From: Phycisphaerae bacterium
Lineage (GTDB): Bacteria > Planctomycetota > Phycisphaerae > UBA1845
Assembly (NCBI GenBank): GCA_029260165.1
Contig: JAJDDT010000053.1
Location: 1-64,000, forward strand
DNA: 64,000 nt
Reading direction: 5' to 3'
The notes beneath the pieces are model-generated. The model saw nothing but the letters and a program-made list of their open reading frames with translations. It searched no databases and was not told the origin of the DNA. The position numbers were made by a program, and so were the translations under genes. Shown here one piece after another: positions 1 to 8,849 of this stretch (position 1 is the first letter of the stretch; each line of letters begins with the position of its first letter).

Positions 1-117
1 TGGATTGGCCGTTACCGTCGGATGAGCAAAGATTACGAAATGTTGCCCGTCAGCAGCGAAGCCATGGTGCTATTGACCATGATCAATCTGATGATTCACC
101 GGCTAAAACCAGGATGA
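1..117 (+). CDS. IS5-family transposase, C-terminal end (cut by window edge)
   Basis: The first 38 codons are open from the window edge and end in TGA at 115-117. They read RYRRMSKDYEMLP followed by a hydrophobic stretch ending in LMIHRL. This matches the extreme C-terminus of IS5-type DDE transposases, where an R-[YF]-RR-[LM]-[AS]-KD-[YF]-E motif precedes a helix that closes the RNase-H-like fold. The catalytic residues would lie upstream of the window. Its stop codon overlaps the ATG of the K+ channel gene by an ATGA junction, so the right end of the insertion sequence must lie inside, or right before, that gene. Family assignment rests on about 30 residues; a relative in the same transposase superfamily is possible. 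Confidence 0.75.
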   Translation, partial: WIGRYRRMSKDYEMLPVSSEAMVLLTMINLMIHRLKPG

Positions 118-854
118 TCTTGCTTCTCACACACCCTCTTATAGACTCGCGCACGGCAATTGGCAGACGGTTTGACTGGTTTATCCAGGTGCTCATCGTT
201 CTCTCGCTTGGTCTCTTCGCGGTGGAGACCTTACCGGAGGCAGCACGATTCAAGTCCTGGTTCGAATGGTCAGAGCGCGTCATCGTTATAATTTTTACCC
301 TTGAATATATTGTGCGGCTATCTCTCCAACGGACGGCCTATCTATTCAGTTTCTTTGGCATAGTGGATTTGCTTTCGATTCTTCCGTTCTATTTCTCTCT
401 CGGAACAATAGATGCGCGTTCACTTCGTATTCTTCGCCTGACGAGGTTGCTTCGATTGGCCAAACTGCGGCGATACGGAACGGCTTGGCAGCGACTGCGT
501 CACGCGGTGGCTGAAATCAAGGACGAACTTGTCGTCTACTTCGGAATGACAGTTATTCTCATCTTCCTCTCGTCGGTCGGTATCTACTACTGCGAGCACG
601 ATGTGCAACCGGAGGCATTCCGTTCCGTTTTTCATTCAATGTGGTGGGCCGTCGCGACGCTGTCCACGGTCGGCTATGGCGACATTTATCCTGTCACCCT
701 CGCAGGTCGTCTTTTTACGTTCATCATCTTGATCCTTGGGTTAAGCATCGTATCCGTGCCGTCGGGACTACTCGCATCGGCGCTCGTCAAACCGTCCGAG
801 GGCAACACAAACAATGGATTGGCAGCAGTTGATGATGAGAAGATGTCTTGCTGA
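114..854 (+). CDS. voltage-gated potassium channel, 6-TM Kv-like
   Basis: A 246-residue six-helix K+ channel of the inner membrane. S1 is at about residues 21-40, S2 at 54-70, S3 at 79-96, and the S4 voltage sensor at 102-121 carries regularly spaced arginines (ARSLRILRLTRLLRLAKLRR). S5 is at about 138-158, the pore helix at 171-184, the selectivity filter TVGYGD at 185-190, and S6 at 198-222. This is the usual length for compact bacterial Kv channels without a C-terminal RCK domain. The start shares four bases with the transposase stop and has no good ribosome-binding site at normal distance, so the native start or promoter may have been altered by the insertion. Function is clear; the exact start is not. 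Confidence 0.88.
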   Translation: MILLLTHPLIDSRTAIGRRFDWFIQVLIVLSLGLFAVETLPEAARFKSWFEWSERVIVIIFTLEYIVRLSLQRTAYLFSFFGIVDLLSILPFYFSLGTIDARSLRILRLTRLLRLAKLRRYGTAWQRLRHAVAEIKDELVVYFGMTVILIFLSSVGIYYCEHDVQPEAFRSVFHSMWWAVATLSTVGYGDIYPVTLAGRLFTFIILILGLSIVSVPSGLLASALVKPSEGNTNNGLAAVDDEKMSC

Positions 855-1092
855 CTCATCTGCGAATCCATCTCGTAATGTCACGGCATCGCCAGGCGTG
901 CCTCCGGAATATCTGTCCCTGCCCTTGCAAGTAGGCGCTCGCCTAAAGATTATTCTTCGATCGCCCCGCGTGTTTTTGGGATAGGAAAAGATCACCCACG
1001 ATCGGCGTGGAATTGTGACCAAAGGCGACAACCAAACGGGAGCCCGTATCGGTTGACGGGTCTGGGTGTGTATGGTTCAATTGCGTGTGGAT

Positions 1093-1169
<77 letters not shown>

Positions 1170-1191
1170 TTGTAACACATCGTGAGAAAAG

Positions 1192-1229
1192 GACTTACGC
1201 CATTTGTTGGCGTGAGTCGTTGTTTCTTT
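1192..1229 (+). terminator. terminator downstream of tRNA-Pro
   Basis: Stem GACTTACGCCA (1192-1202) pairs with TGGCGTGAGTC (1208-1218) with one G-U pair and loop TTTGT. The T-rich run GTTGTTTCTTT follows. Confidence 0.7.
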
Positions 1230-1337
1230 GATACGCCCGGCGCCACCCTCGCAAAGCGACCGCTGGGCGGTGGATAGCGGATATAGGGTGGTCAAGAAGT
1301 CGGAGACTGGAGGGTCGTGTTCAAGATCAGCGAGCAC

Positions 1338-1366
1338 AAAAAAGGAGGGCCACCAAATGGTGGCCC
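1338..1366 (-). terminator. intrinsic terminator of the RRM gene
   Basis: On the minus strand, GGGCCACCA pairs perfectly with TGGTGGCCC (1347-1366) and is followed by CTCC and a run of six T. It lies 28 bases past the stop of the RRM gene. Confidence 0.85.
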
Positions 1367-1393
1367 CGGTGATTTCCGTTGCATTCCTGTGGT

Positions 1394-1702
1394 TTAGTAA
1401 CGGTCTCGGCGACCTCCGCCTCCGCCTCCGCCGTAACCACCACCACTGCGCGGTTCGCGGGGCTTGGCTTCATTTACCTTGAGAGCCCGACCACCTTGAT
1501 CCTGGCCGTCCAGGGCCGAAATCGCCGATTGCGCTTCCGCATCGGAACTCATCTCCACGAACCCGAACCCTTTGCTCTGCCCCGTGCTCCTGTCCATGAT
1601 GACTTCTGCACTCTGGACGGTTCCGTGCGGCGACACGAGCGCCTCCAGGTCCGCATTGCTGACATCATAGTTCAGGTTTCCGACATACAGTTTTTTGCCC
1701 AT
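1394..1702 (-). CDS. glycine-rich RRM RNA-binding protein
   Basis: A 102-residue protein with one RNA recognition motif and a Gly/Arg tail. RNP2 is KLYVGNL at residues 3-9, RNP1 is KGFGFVEM at about 43-50, and the C-terminus is GGGYGGGGGGGRRDRY. This is the layout of bacterial single-RRM proteins (the cyanobacterial Rbp type), which bind RNA and are often cold-induced. The start was chosen at 1702 because AGGAG lies about seven bases before it; the reading frame stays open further upstream, but that extension is not RRM-like. The gene lies alone between the two tRNA-Pro repeats and has its own terminator. No cold-shock element can be proved from sequence alone. Confidence 0.9.
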   Translation of the reverse strand: MGKKLYVGNLNYDVSNADLEALVSPHGTVQSAEVIMDRSTGQSKGFGFVEMSSDAEAQSAISALDGQDQGGRALKVNEAKPREPRSGGGYGGGGGGGRRDRY

Positions 1703-2366
1703 TTTAATCTCCTGCTTAATGGCATGACCGACCCGTTTTGCCTTCAGGGTCGCATGTGAAGGTGACTGCCGTTCCAGCCTCGTAGGTAGCGAGGACGCTC
1801 TCGGAAATGCAACCCAAGCTTGGCTTACCAAGGTCAGGTTCACGCCTCCTTGAACAACGCAACCGGCGCAAGCATACTGCGAACTCAGTAGAAGTAAATC
1901 CCGATTGCTTCCGTGATTGGCAGTCGGGACTCGGCCACCCCGACGCGAGACGCTAGGATATGGACTTGTGAGCCCAATCGGGCAGCGAGTACTCCATGGC
2001 GTATCTTTGAAAACGGTCCAGTGGCAACTATTGACCAACCTCCCTTTCACATCCAGAAACCACGTGATTCTACACGCAGCCTGGAGTCGTACTTGGGGGG
2101 CAGGTCAGCTTCGCTGGGGCCACGAATATGCTTTTGGTGTTCCAGCCCTGGAAAGTGAACCAGCCGATCCGCGTCTTTGACCATCACGTCATGACAACTG
2201 ACCTTTGGAACTGCGGTTGGCATGCGACGTGGCGCGACGTCCACAGCCGTCTACTTTCTGTCAACGCTCTGTCTAGACATCGTTGGCGTGACTCAACAAG
2301 AGGGCGTGTCGTAAGCGCTGGCGCGTGTTGGACTTAGCAACGATTCATGGCACTGCCTTGGACAAT
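1703..2366. other. non-coding stretch inside the tRNA-flanked segment
   Basis: About 660 bp with only short overlapping frames in several directions, none with a good ribosome-binding site or recognisable motif. The part next to 1702 is the RRM leader and promoter region. I see no integrase remnant here. Confidence 0.6.
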
Positions 2367-2411
<45 letters not shown>

Positions 2412-2635
2412 CTTCCAACCACTACAAAACAACGGACTTGCGTCGCCGGTCGGCGCGGATCCCCGGCTCATGAATTCTCCGCTCGCGGCCAGATGGCCAC
2501 CATCCGGAACCGTATCGTTTTTTTCAGGACGAATATTTCGGAGATTGACGGACCGTACCCGTCTTGCTCAATCCATGCGAGATGTGGAATTACGGGTTTC
2601 TGAAGCAAACTGTGGCGGTGCGCACCGCGCAGCCC

Positions 2636-3427
2636 CTACGCGGAATTCGGCGGGTCGAGCGCGAAATAACCGCCCGGCGTGGTGCCCAGAACCCGCTTGA
2701 ACATCGCGATGAACGCGCTCGTGCTGTCGTAACCAACGGACAACCCGGCGCAGGTCACCGAATCGCCGGCAGCAAGTCGCTCGAGTGCGTGGAGTGCCTT
2801 TACCCGCTGCAACCACCGCCCAAAGGTCATCCCGGTTTCCCGAAGGAAGAGTCTTTCGATCGTTCGCACGCTCGCTCCGCAGTTTTCCACGAGTTCGGAA
2901 ATCGGTTGCGACCTCGACAGGTCAGCCTGGGCGTTCTGCGCGACCCGGCGTGCACGCGAATCCGATGGCAGTTTGATTTGAAGCGCTGCTTCGCGCGTGC
3001 GCACAATCTGGTCTGTCAGGACCGCCGCCAACCGCGCGTGCTCTGGAACACTCTCGTCGAGCATGTGGAGACGCATTGTCTCCAGGATCAGCTCTCGCAA
3101 CAGCGGCGTCACGGTGATCACGCAACAGGACTCCGGCAGGCAGCCCGAAATGTCCGGACGAAAATAGAGCGTCCGCATTCTCACCTGCCCCGTCATCCTC
3201 ACCGCATGCTCAACGCCCGCAGGTATCCACACCGCCCGGTGGGGAGGAACAACCCATTGGCCGATCCGGGTGTCCACCGTCATCACCCCCTCGGTCGCAT
3301 AGACCAGTTGATGCCACCCGTGTGCATGTGGATCGATCCGATGATCGGACCGAAGGCGCAGGCCCAAAGACCGGACAGCGATGGTCTTCTCGGTAACGCC
3401 CCCGGATGTATGACGTTTTTTCGGCAT
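2636..3427 (-). CDS. AraC-family transcriptional regulator
   Basis: A 263-residue cytoplasmic regulator. An N-terminal cupin-like sensory domain (about residues 30-110, with DPHAHGWHQLVYATEG and PPHRAVWIPAGVEH) precedes a two-helix-turn-helix AraC DNA-binding domain at about 160-250 (SVRTIERLFLRETGMTFGRW and the second recognition helix around LSVGYDSTSAFIAMFKR). The ATG at 3427 was chosen because a longer frame to 3502 would overlap the divergent VOC gene. The two genes face away from each other across 67 bp, so the regulator may control the VOC/lipoprotein pair. The effector is unknown. Confidence 0.9.
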   Translation of the reverse strand: MPKKRHTSGGVTEKTIAVRSLGLRLRSDHRIDPHAHGWHQLVYATEGVMTVDTRIGQWVVPPHRAVWIPAGVEHAVRMTGQVRMRTLYFRPDISGCLPESCCVITVTPLLRELILETMRLHMLDESVPEHARLAAVLTDQIVRTREAALQIKLPSDSRARRVAQNAQADLSRSQPISELVENCGASVRTIERLFLRETGMTFGRWLQRVKALHALERLAAGDSVTCAGLSVGYDSTSAFIAMFKRVLGTTPGGYFALDPPNSA

Positions 3428-3494
3428 ATGATGACAGGATACCGCAAGACAGGCAGGCAATGAAACACTAATCTTCGGATATTTGGAGATAACC

Positions 3495-3869
3495 ATGCCC
3501 AACGATATCGCTCACTTCGCCATTCACGCTGATGACTGCCAACGCGCGAAGACCTTCTACGAAAACGTATTCGGCTGGACCTTTGAACCGTGGGGACCGC
3601 CAAACTTCTGGCGCATCCACACCAGCCCGGGAGCGGTTCACGGTGCTCTGCAGGAGCGGCGAACACCTGTCACCGGACAGGGGATGATTGGGTTCGAGTG
3701 TTCGGTCGCGGTCGACGACGTTGTCGCCGTGTCCGGGGCGATCGAGGCGAACGGTGGAAAGGTGACCATGAAGCCCTTCGAGATTGAAGGGGTTGGAACG
3801 CTCGTCATGTTCGAGGATACCGAAGGCAATGTCGCCGGGGCGATGCAATACCTGGAGGGCGTTCGATGA
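3495..3869 (+). CDS. VOC-family (glyoxalase-like) protein
   Basis: A 124-residue single-unit vicinal-oxygen-chelate protein. It opens with NDIAHFAIHADDCQRAKTFY, the typical first beta-alpha unit with a metal-ligand His, has FGWTFEPWG in the second strand, and ends with the second half VGTLVMFEDTEGNVAGAMQY containing the usual acidic ligand. Such proteins bind a divalent metal and include lyases, dioxygenases and resistance proteins; the substrate cannot be read here. GGAG lies six bases before the ATG at 3495. Its stop overlaps the ATG of the next gene (ATGA), so the two are translationally coupled. Confidence 0.88.
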   Translation: MPNDIAHFAIHADDCQRAKTFYENVFGWTFEPWGPPNFWRIHTSPGAVHGALQERRTPVTGQGMIGFECSVAVDDVVAVSGAIEANGGKVTMKPFEIEGVGTLVMFEDTEGNVAGAMQYLEGVR

Positions 3870-4390
3870 ACGCGGCTCGATCATTCGGAAAATTCTGTAC
3901 GATCCTCGGACTGGCAGTAATAGCAGTCCTGCCGGTTGGCTGTGCTTCGTCCACCGGAAAAACCAGCTTCACCCGAATCGAAATCGAAGTGAAGGCCTTC
4001 ATCTCACACTACATCACAACGCTCGAGCGTGGAGAACGCGAGGACATCCGATCGCTCTTCATCGCCGACGATCGCTTCGCGTGGTATACCGACGGCGCAC
4101 AGTCCTACGCCTCCGCTGACGACGTCCTTGCAGGCATGGATCGTTTTGCTGGTATCCGCTTCAGGACGGACATTTCAAGGATTCATGTGGTCCCCATTAC
4201 CGCATCTCTGGCATCCGTGCGATCGAATTTCGTGACCACGCTCACGATTCCAGGAAAGGACAATTACGAATACAGCGGCGTGATCACCTGGCTTGTCGAG
4301 AAGGTTCAAACGTCCGGAAAGTGGAGGGTACATCTGGGGCACACCTCAACACCCGGCGGTCCACCGAGTCGCGACGACAAACAAGGGTGA
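3866..4390 (+). CDS. SnoaL/NTF2-like lipoprotein
   Basis: 174 residues with a lipoprotein signal peptide (lipobox LPVGC, Cys at about residue 26). The mature part looks like an NTF2-fold SnoaL/DUF4440-type domain: a first helix IEVKAFISHYITTLERG, then DIRSLFIADDRFAWYTDG, and late strands SVRSNFVTTLTIPG and WRVHLGHTS. These cone-shaped folds bind small ligands or act as simple enzymes. It is coupled by a 4-base overlap to the VOC gene. Fold assignment is by pattern and is moderate; the lipoprotein call is firm. Confidence 0.75.
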   Translation: MNAARSFGKFCTILGLAVIAVLPVGCASSTGKTSFTRIEIEVKAFISHYITTLERGEREDIRSLFIADDRFAWYTDGAQSYASADDVLAGMDRFAGIRFRTDISRIHVVPITASLASVRSNFVTTLTIPGKDNYEYSGVITWLVEKVQTSGKWRVHLGHTSTPGGPPSRDDKQG

Positions 4391-4471
4391 CACTCGCGGA
4401 CAAAAAACGTCGGTCTTTTTCGGCGGACGACCGAGACCGCCTCGTTGCCCGGATTTTCTGTACACGTCGTG

Positions 4472-6193
4472 CTATCCCCGTTTTTGGCCAATCCAATCAA
4501 TAACGTCGGTAATCTCCCGCGTGTTCAATACATGGTCCGCTGTTGTCCAGCCCCGGCGAGCTGTTCTGATCCCATACCCCATCTGATCGAACTGCGACAT
4601 GTGATGACTATCCGTGTCGATCGTCAGCATCACACCCGTCTCGATCGCCTGACGCACATGCAGGTCCTTCAAATCCAGCCGCCGCCACGACGCATTGATC
4701 TCCATCGCCGTATGGCTCGCCGCCGCGGCGGACATTACCCTGCCCATGTCAATATCCATCGCCGGTCGTCGATTGATCAATCGTCCCGTCGGGTGACCGA
4801 TGATCGTCACATATCGATTGTCAATCGCACGCAGCAACCGATCCGTCGGGTCCGCCTTCGCTCCGGTCATGCCCGTGTGAATGCTGGCCACCACAACATC
4901 ACAGTCTGCCAAAACGTCATCCGGATAGTCCATCGAACCGTCCATCAGAATGTCGCATTCACAGCCAACCAGAATCCGAATTCCATGAATACGAACGTCA
5001 GCCGCCCGAATGTCGCTGATATGCTGTTTCATCCGCTCGACAGAAAGCCCGCCGGCAACGACGGAACTTTTCGAGTGGTCCGTAATGGCGATGTACTCAT
5101 AACCCCGCTCCATCGCCGCCCGAGCCATCTCTTCGATCGTTCCCTTTCCGTCGCTGGCGACGGTGTGCATATGCAAATCACCGCGGATATCGTCAATCGT
5201 GATCAGGCTCGGCGTCACATCGACATCAAACTCCCCCCGATCTTCCCGAATCTCCGGCGGGAAACACGACAACCCCAACGACTCGTAAATCTCCGCCTCG
5301 GTCTCGCCACCAATCTGTACGTCACCATCGAAAAGCCCATATTCATTCAGCTTCAGATTTCGCTTCACCGCCAACTCGCGAACACGAACGTTGTGCTCTT
5401 TCGACCCCGTGAAATATTGCAACGCCGCACCAAACGACCCCGCAGGCACCACCCGCAGATCCACCTGCAACTCCCGACCATTCCCAATCGCCACCGTCAC
5501 CGAACTCTTCGTACTACCCTTCGCCAACACACGCTGCACGTTTTCCTGCGACACAAACGCCTCCATCACCGGGTCAGCCTCATCACACGCGCACAGTAAA
5601 TCAACATCCCCGATCGTCTCCGCCCCACGCCGCAACGAACCGGCAATCTCAACCCGTGTCACGCCAGGCCATCCTCGAAGCGACTCCGCCATCGCCACAG
5701 CAATTGGCCAGGCGATCCCCAAAGGCGTCCGCCCCCCCGATTTCTCCAGAAACGAAATCCCCTCCGAAATTCGTTTCACACTTTGCACACCAAACCCCGC
5801 CAACCCAGCCACCGCACCCGCTTCGATCGCCGCCTTTAAGTCATCAACACCGCCGATCCCCAATTCCGAATGCAAAACCGCAATCTTCTTAGGCCCCAAC
5901 CCCTGAATGCGCAGCAAATCCGGTAACGCCGCCGGCAACGTCTCCTGAAGCGCCGCCAACGCCCCGATCGTCCCGGTCTCAACAAACTCGACGATTCTCT
6001 CCGCCGACGACTTGCCAACCCCGTCCAGTGTTGTCAGCCGACCCTCCGCCGCGACGACCGCCAAATCCTCCGCATGTGCCTTGATCGTCCGCGCAGCCCG
6101 TCGATACGAATTCACGCGAAAACCGCTCTCGCCGCTGATTTCCATCAGGTCGGCAATCCGGTTGAAAGCAGACGCAATCTCGCCGTTGATCAT
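4472..6193 (-). CDS. polX: DNA polymerase X family with PHP domain
   Basis: 573 residues in the bacterial PolX order: helix-hairpin-helix 8-kDa domain (1-100, with VGKSSAERI and IQGLGPKKI), polymerase beta-like palm with nucleotidyltransferase motif AGSLRRGAETIGDVDLL near 185-201, then a C-terminal PHP metal-dependent exonuclease domain (about 330-573). PHP ligands are visible as DLHMHTVASDG, AITDHS, GCECDI, ASIHTG, GHPTG and DTDSHH. Such proteins fill gaps and trim 3' ends in base-excision repair. Length is normal. The start at 6193 opens with the usual first helix (NGEIASAFNRIADLMEI). Confidence 0.96.
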   Translation of the reverse strand: MINGEIASAFNRIADLMEISGESGFRVNSYRRAARTIKAHAEDLAVVAAEGRLTTLDGVGKSSAERIVEFVETGTIGALAALQETLPAALPDLLRIQGLGPKKIAVLHSELGIGGVDDLKAAIEAGAVAGLAGFGVQSVKRISEGISFLEKSGGRTPLGIAWPIAVAMAESLRGWPGVTRVEIAGSLRRGAETIGDVDLLCACDEADPVMEAFVSQENVQRVLAKGSTKSSVTVAIGNGRELQVDLRVVPAGSFGAALQYFTGSKEHNVRVRELAVKRNLKLNEYGLFDGDVQIGGETEAEIYESLGLSCFPPEIREDRGEFDVDVTPSLITIDDIRGDLHMHTVASDGKGTIEEMARAAMERGYEYIAITDHSKSSVVAGGLSVERMKQHISDIRAADVRIHGIRILVGCECDILMDGSMDYPDDVLADCDVVVASIHTGMTGAKADPTDRLLRAIDNRYVTIIGHPTGRLINRRPAMDIDMGRVMSAAAASHTAMEINASWRRLDLKDLHVRQAIETGVMLTIDTDSHHMSQFDQMGYGIRTARRGWTTADHVLNTREITDVIDWIGQKRG

Positions 6194-6229
6194 GGGTTGA
6201 CCACTGTGAATCGAAACGATTTGAGGAAT

Positions 6230-6302
6230 GACCCCAACGGGATTCGAACCCGTGTTGCCGGCATGAAAAGCCGGTGTCCTAAACCACTAGACGATGGGGC
6301 CG
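6230..6302 (-). tRNA. tRNA-Glu (anticodon TTC)
   Basis: A 73-nt cloverleaf on the minus strand. Acceptor GGCCCCA pairs with TGGGGTC (one G-U), discriminator A, anticodon stem CCGGC/GCCGG with loop TTTTCAT, T-loop GGTTCGAATCC. No CCA is encoded. Confidence 0.95.
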
Positions 6303-6369
6303 CCGCGACCGGGTAAGCTAACCAGCCCACCCGTCGTTGTCCAGCAAGTCCGAATCAGGAACAGCAGTC

Positions 6370-6933
6370 CTATTGACCCGTCAGAGACGCCCGCGCCAAT
6401 GGCAAACGCATCTCCAGCCGATCGGATAAGTGCTCTCCCCGCGGACTATGGTACGTCACCGAAACCAGAACCGCGCTACCCGGGGAAACCGATATAGTCT
6501 CCAGCGAAATCGCCACCGGCAGTTCAAACATCTCCAACGATCGACGCCACCGCATCTCCAGGTCAGCCTCTGTCTCCAGAGGGAAATCCCAGATACCGAC
6601 ACGCTCACCCTCTGCCAACCCGGACGCCCGACCCTTCAGCCAAACCTCCACATAAATCGACCCCCCGGCACGCGTCGGAATCCCGTCGGCGTCCAGGGGA
6701 CGAACGTAAACCGTCAAACCGTCGATCCCCACAAGCCCGTCAAAATCCGACCACGATGAAAACGTCTCCGCGATCTCAATCGACTCGGGAAGGGCTGATC
6801 CCTGCGATGTCGCTGAAACCTGTTCGATCATCTCAGGGGCCGATTCCGATTCATGGCAACCGGAAACCGCAACCGCAAACGAACATGCGACCAGCGTCAA
6901 AATGCCGCGACAGTAGATCAGGAGAGAATTCAC
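6370..6933 (-). CDS. hypothetical lipoprotein
   Basis: 187 residues with a lipoprotein signal peptide (hydrophobic core LTLVACSFAVAV, lipobox VSGC). The mature part is acidic, rich in beta-strand-like segments (GLTVYVRPLDADG, SIYVEVWLKG, AVLVSVTYHSP), and contains MRWRRSLEMFELPVAISLET. I do not recognise a family. It follows the tRNA-Glu gene on the other side and stands alone on the minus strand. Confidence 0.75.
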   Translation of the reverse strand: MNSLLIYCRGILTLVACSFAVAVSGCHESESAPEMIEQVSATSQGSALPESIEIAETFSSWSDFDGLVGIDGLTVYVRPLDADGIPTRAGGSIYVEVWLKGRASGLAEGERVGIWDFPLETEADLEMRWRRSLEMFELPVAISLETISVSPGSAVLVSVTYHSPRGEHLSDRLEMRLPLARASLTGQ

Positions 6934-7203
6934 GCACGAAAGTCTATCCAGTGGGATTCTCTTCTGTCAAATCCTGCCCGTGCACAAGGATGCCGGGAGG
7001 TGTGCCTCACGATTCGTCTCTCGTTTTGCGTATGCACCTCGCTGTGATATGCTCTCTATCGTCAATCGTGCAGTTACGATCGGCCATCCGCAGGGTGTCC
7101 ACCGATCCGGCAGTCATCGGGAGATGCCTCAAATTGATGTGGAATTCGGTGTGTCGCCGACCAACCGAATCAGAGGAAGTATCAACTGCACCGGATCAAC
7201 AGG

Positions 7204-7329
7204 ATGATCGATAACAACGCCGCGGACACAAAACATCGTCTGTTGGAAAAGCTGCTGATCGCTGCCGCCGCTGTGATCGTCGCCATGGGTATTCTGCTCT
7301 GGTGGACCCAACCGATCATCCCCTCGTAA
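7204..7329 (+). CDS. small single-pass membrane protein
   Basis: A 41-residue frame, MIDNNAADTKHRLLEKLL then a hydrophobic helix AAAAVIVAMGILLWWTQP. It has the shape of a small membrane protein with a charged cytoplasmic N-terminus. The ribosome-binding site is weak (a purine stretch right before the ATG), so expression is uncertain. Confidence 0.4.
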   Translation: MIDNNAADTKHRLLEKLLIAAAAVIVAMGILLWWTQPIIPS

Positions 7330-7385
7330 CAACTCAGCCGCCGGTCTCGCCGCCACTCGTGCATCGGATCGCGCGTCCAAGTGAA

Positions 7386-7898
7386 TCAAGCCAGCCTTTC
7401 GGGCCACCATGTGAACACGCCCAACTGCAGCAATCCCACGATCACCGGGATGGCCGACAACGCCACCGCCCACTCCGACAGCTTGAATCCCAGATGCGCC
7501 CGACGTCGTCCGATCACGTCACAGTTGATGATTACAAACAGCACCAGCGCAAATTTGTATCCAATCAACCCCCACGCGCCCCGATGCTGAATCACGGCGT
7601 CCGCCAACGCATTGAGCTCCACTCCGTCCAGCCTCAGAATCATCCACGTCACCACGACGTCCAACGCCGACAGAAAAACAAACCAGACATACTGCGCTTG
7701 ATGCAGCATGGGCGGCAAATCAAACCAGCCCACGCGCGCCCGCGCCGCCGAAGCCCGGTCCACCACGACCGTCCCGCCGCAACTCGGACAAGCCGACACC
7801 GACAACGTCGCCGCCCGATACCCGCAACGCCGACAAACGGCTGACAAGTTGTCGCCCAATCCACCAGACATGACCCCCATTCTATCGCCCAATCGCAT
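7386..7898 (-). CDS. zinc-ribbon membrane protein (DUF5658-like)
   Basis: Up to 170 residues. A CRRCGY...CPSCGG zinc ribbon is followed by three hydrophobic helices (about residues 70-90, 115-135 and 145-165), the first beginning QYVWFVFLSALDVVVTWMIL, which resembles DUF5658-type membrane proteins. Probable starts are the ATG at 7898 or one of the nearby internal ATGs (MGVMSGG, MSGG). Function unknown. Confidence 0.7.
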   Translation of the reverse strand: MRLGDRMGVMSGGLGDNLSAVCRRCGYRAATLSVSACPSCGGTVVVDRASAARARVGWFDLPPMLHQAQYVWFVFLSALDVVVTWMILRLDGVELNALADAVIQHRGAWGLIGYKFALVLFVIINCDVIGRRRAHLGFKLSEWAVALSAIPVIVGLLQLGVFTWWPERLA

Positions 7899-7934
7899 CC
7901 AATAGCGAAGAAAATCCAGCCAATCGCCGTTTAT

Positions 7935-8744
7935 TCAACCCGTCAAACTCCGCTCAAAGAACCCCACAAGTCGCTCCCGCCCCGGCTCCTCCCGCGTCGT
8001 ATCCGTATGCCCACCACCCTCAATCACACACAACTCTCTCGGCTCACCGGCTGCATCGTGCAACGCTACTGTCTGCCGATAATCCACAATCCGGTCATTC
8101 GTCCCGCAAACAAAGAATGTTGGCCGTGGTGCGATCTTGCCAACCCAATCGATCGGCTCCAACCCATCCGAAATCAAATGCCTCGCCAACCACCCCGCGA
8201 ATGGGCGCGTCAGCACATTCCCGCTCGTCACAAACCCCGCCTCCCGACGATAGTTACTGAACGCTCCCTCCACCGCCAACGCACGAACCCCTCCCCGCTG
8301 ACCCGTTACCACCGTCGCAATCGCCCCCCCGAGCGACTGTCCGAACATCACCACCCGCTCCCCATCCACATCGCCCCGCCCCAGCACACAATCCAACGCC
8401 GCATGCGCATCATCAACCGTCCCCTGCCGCGTCGGCTCACCCTCCGACTGCCCATACCCGCGATAGTCAAAACAAAACACGCTCCACGCCCGCTCCGGCA
8501 ACCATTTCACAAACTCAAAATGCCCCGTAACGTTCCCACTGTTCCCATGACAATGGACAACCGTTCCCTTCACCTCGCCAACCGCCGGAAAAAACCACCC
8601 ATGCAGCATAGGCCCATCGGGAGCGTTGAAATGCACCGATTCGTATCGCAGTTGATACGTCTCAGGCCGACCATAAACCGCCCGCGTCGGAAAGTAGAAA
8701 AGCTTGTCACCAATCGCCATCGCGACCCTCGCCACTCCGCTCAT
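7935..8744 (-). CDS. alpha/beta hydrolase
   Basis: About 269 residues of a serine alpha/beta hydrolase. It has an oxyanion/HG region VVHCHGNSGNVTGHF, the FDYRGYGQSEG segment, nucleophile elbow GQSLGG, acidic residue in GTNDRIVD, and catalytic His in EGGGHTD. It resembles the BEM46/YfhR-type hydrolases that begin near a FPTR motif (here KLFYFPTRAVYG). The ATG at 8744 was chosen; the frame continues upstream into the divergent gene at 8850, so the start is uncertain and a membrane anchor typical of relatives is not obvious. Substrate unknown. Confidence 0.85.
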   Translation of the reverse strand: MSGVARVAMAIGDKLFYFPTRAVYGRPETYQLRYESVHFNAPDGPMLHGWFFPAVGEVKGTVVHCHGNSGNVTGHFEFVKWLPERAWSVFCFDYRGYGQSEGEPTRQGTVDDAHAALDCVLGRGDVDGERVVMFGQSLGGAIATVVTGQRGGVRALAVEGAFSNYRREAGFVTSGNVLTRPFAGWLARHLISDGLEPIDWVGKIAPRPTFFVCGTNDRIVDYRQTVALHDAAGEPRELCVIEGGGHTDTTREEPGRERLVGFFERSLTG

Positions 8745-8849
8745 AAACCGTCGCCCATTCGGGCCGCACATCCTCCACTGCTGACATCCAATTGACAACC
8801 CCATACAATCCCCCGAAGGAATCGGCACAACGCTGCAAGGAGCGTGATC

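Noticed and set aside
4445-5599. Long + strand frame across polX
   Set aside because: Antisense shadow of polX; composition follows the codon bias of the real gene and no family motif is present.
7129-7473. 114-codon minus-strand frame
   Set aside because: Overlaps the end of the zinc-ribbon gene and a small + strand frame; no ribosome-binding site or motif.
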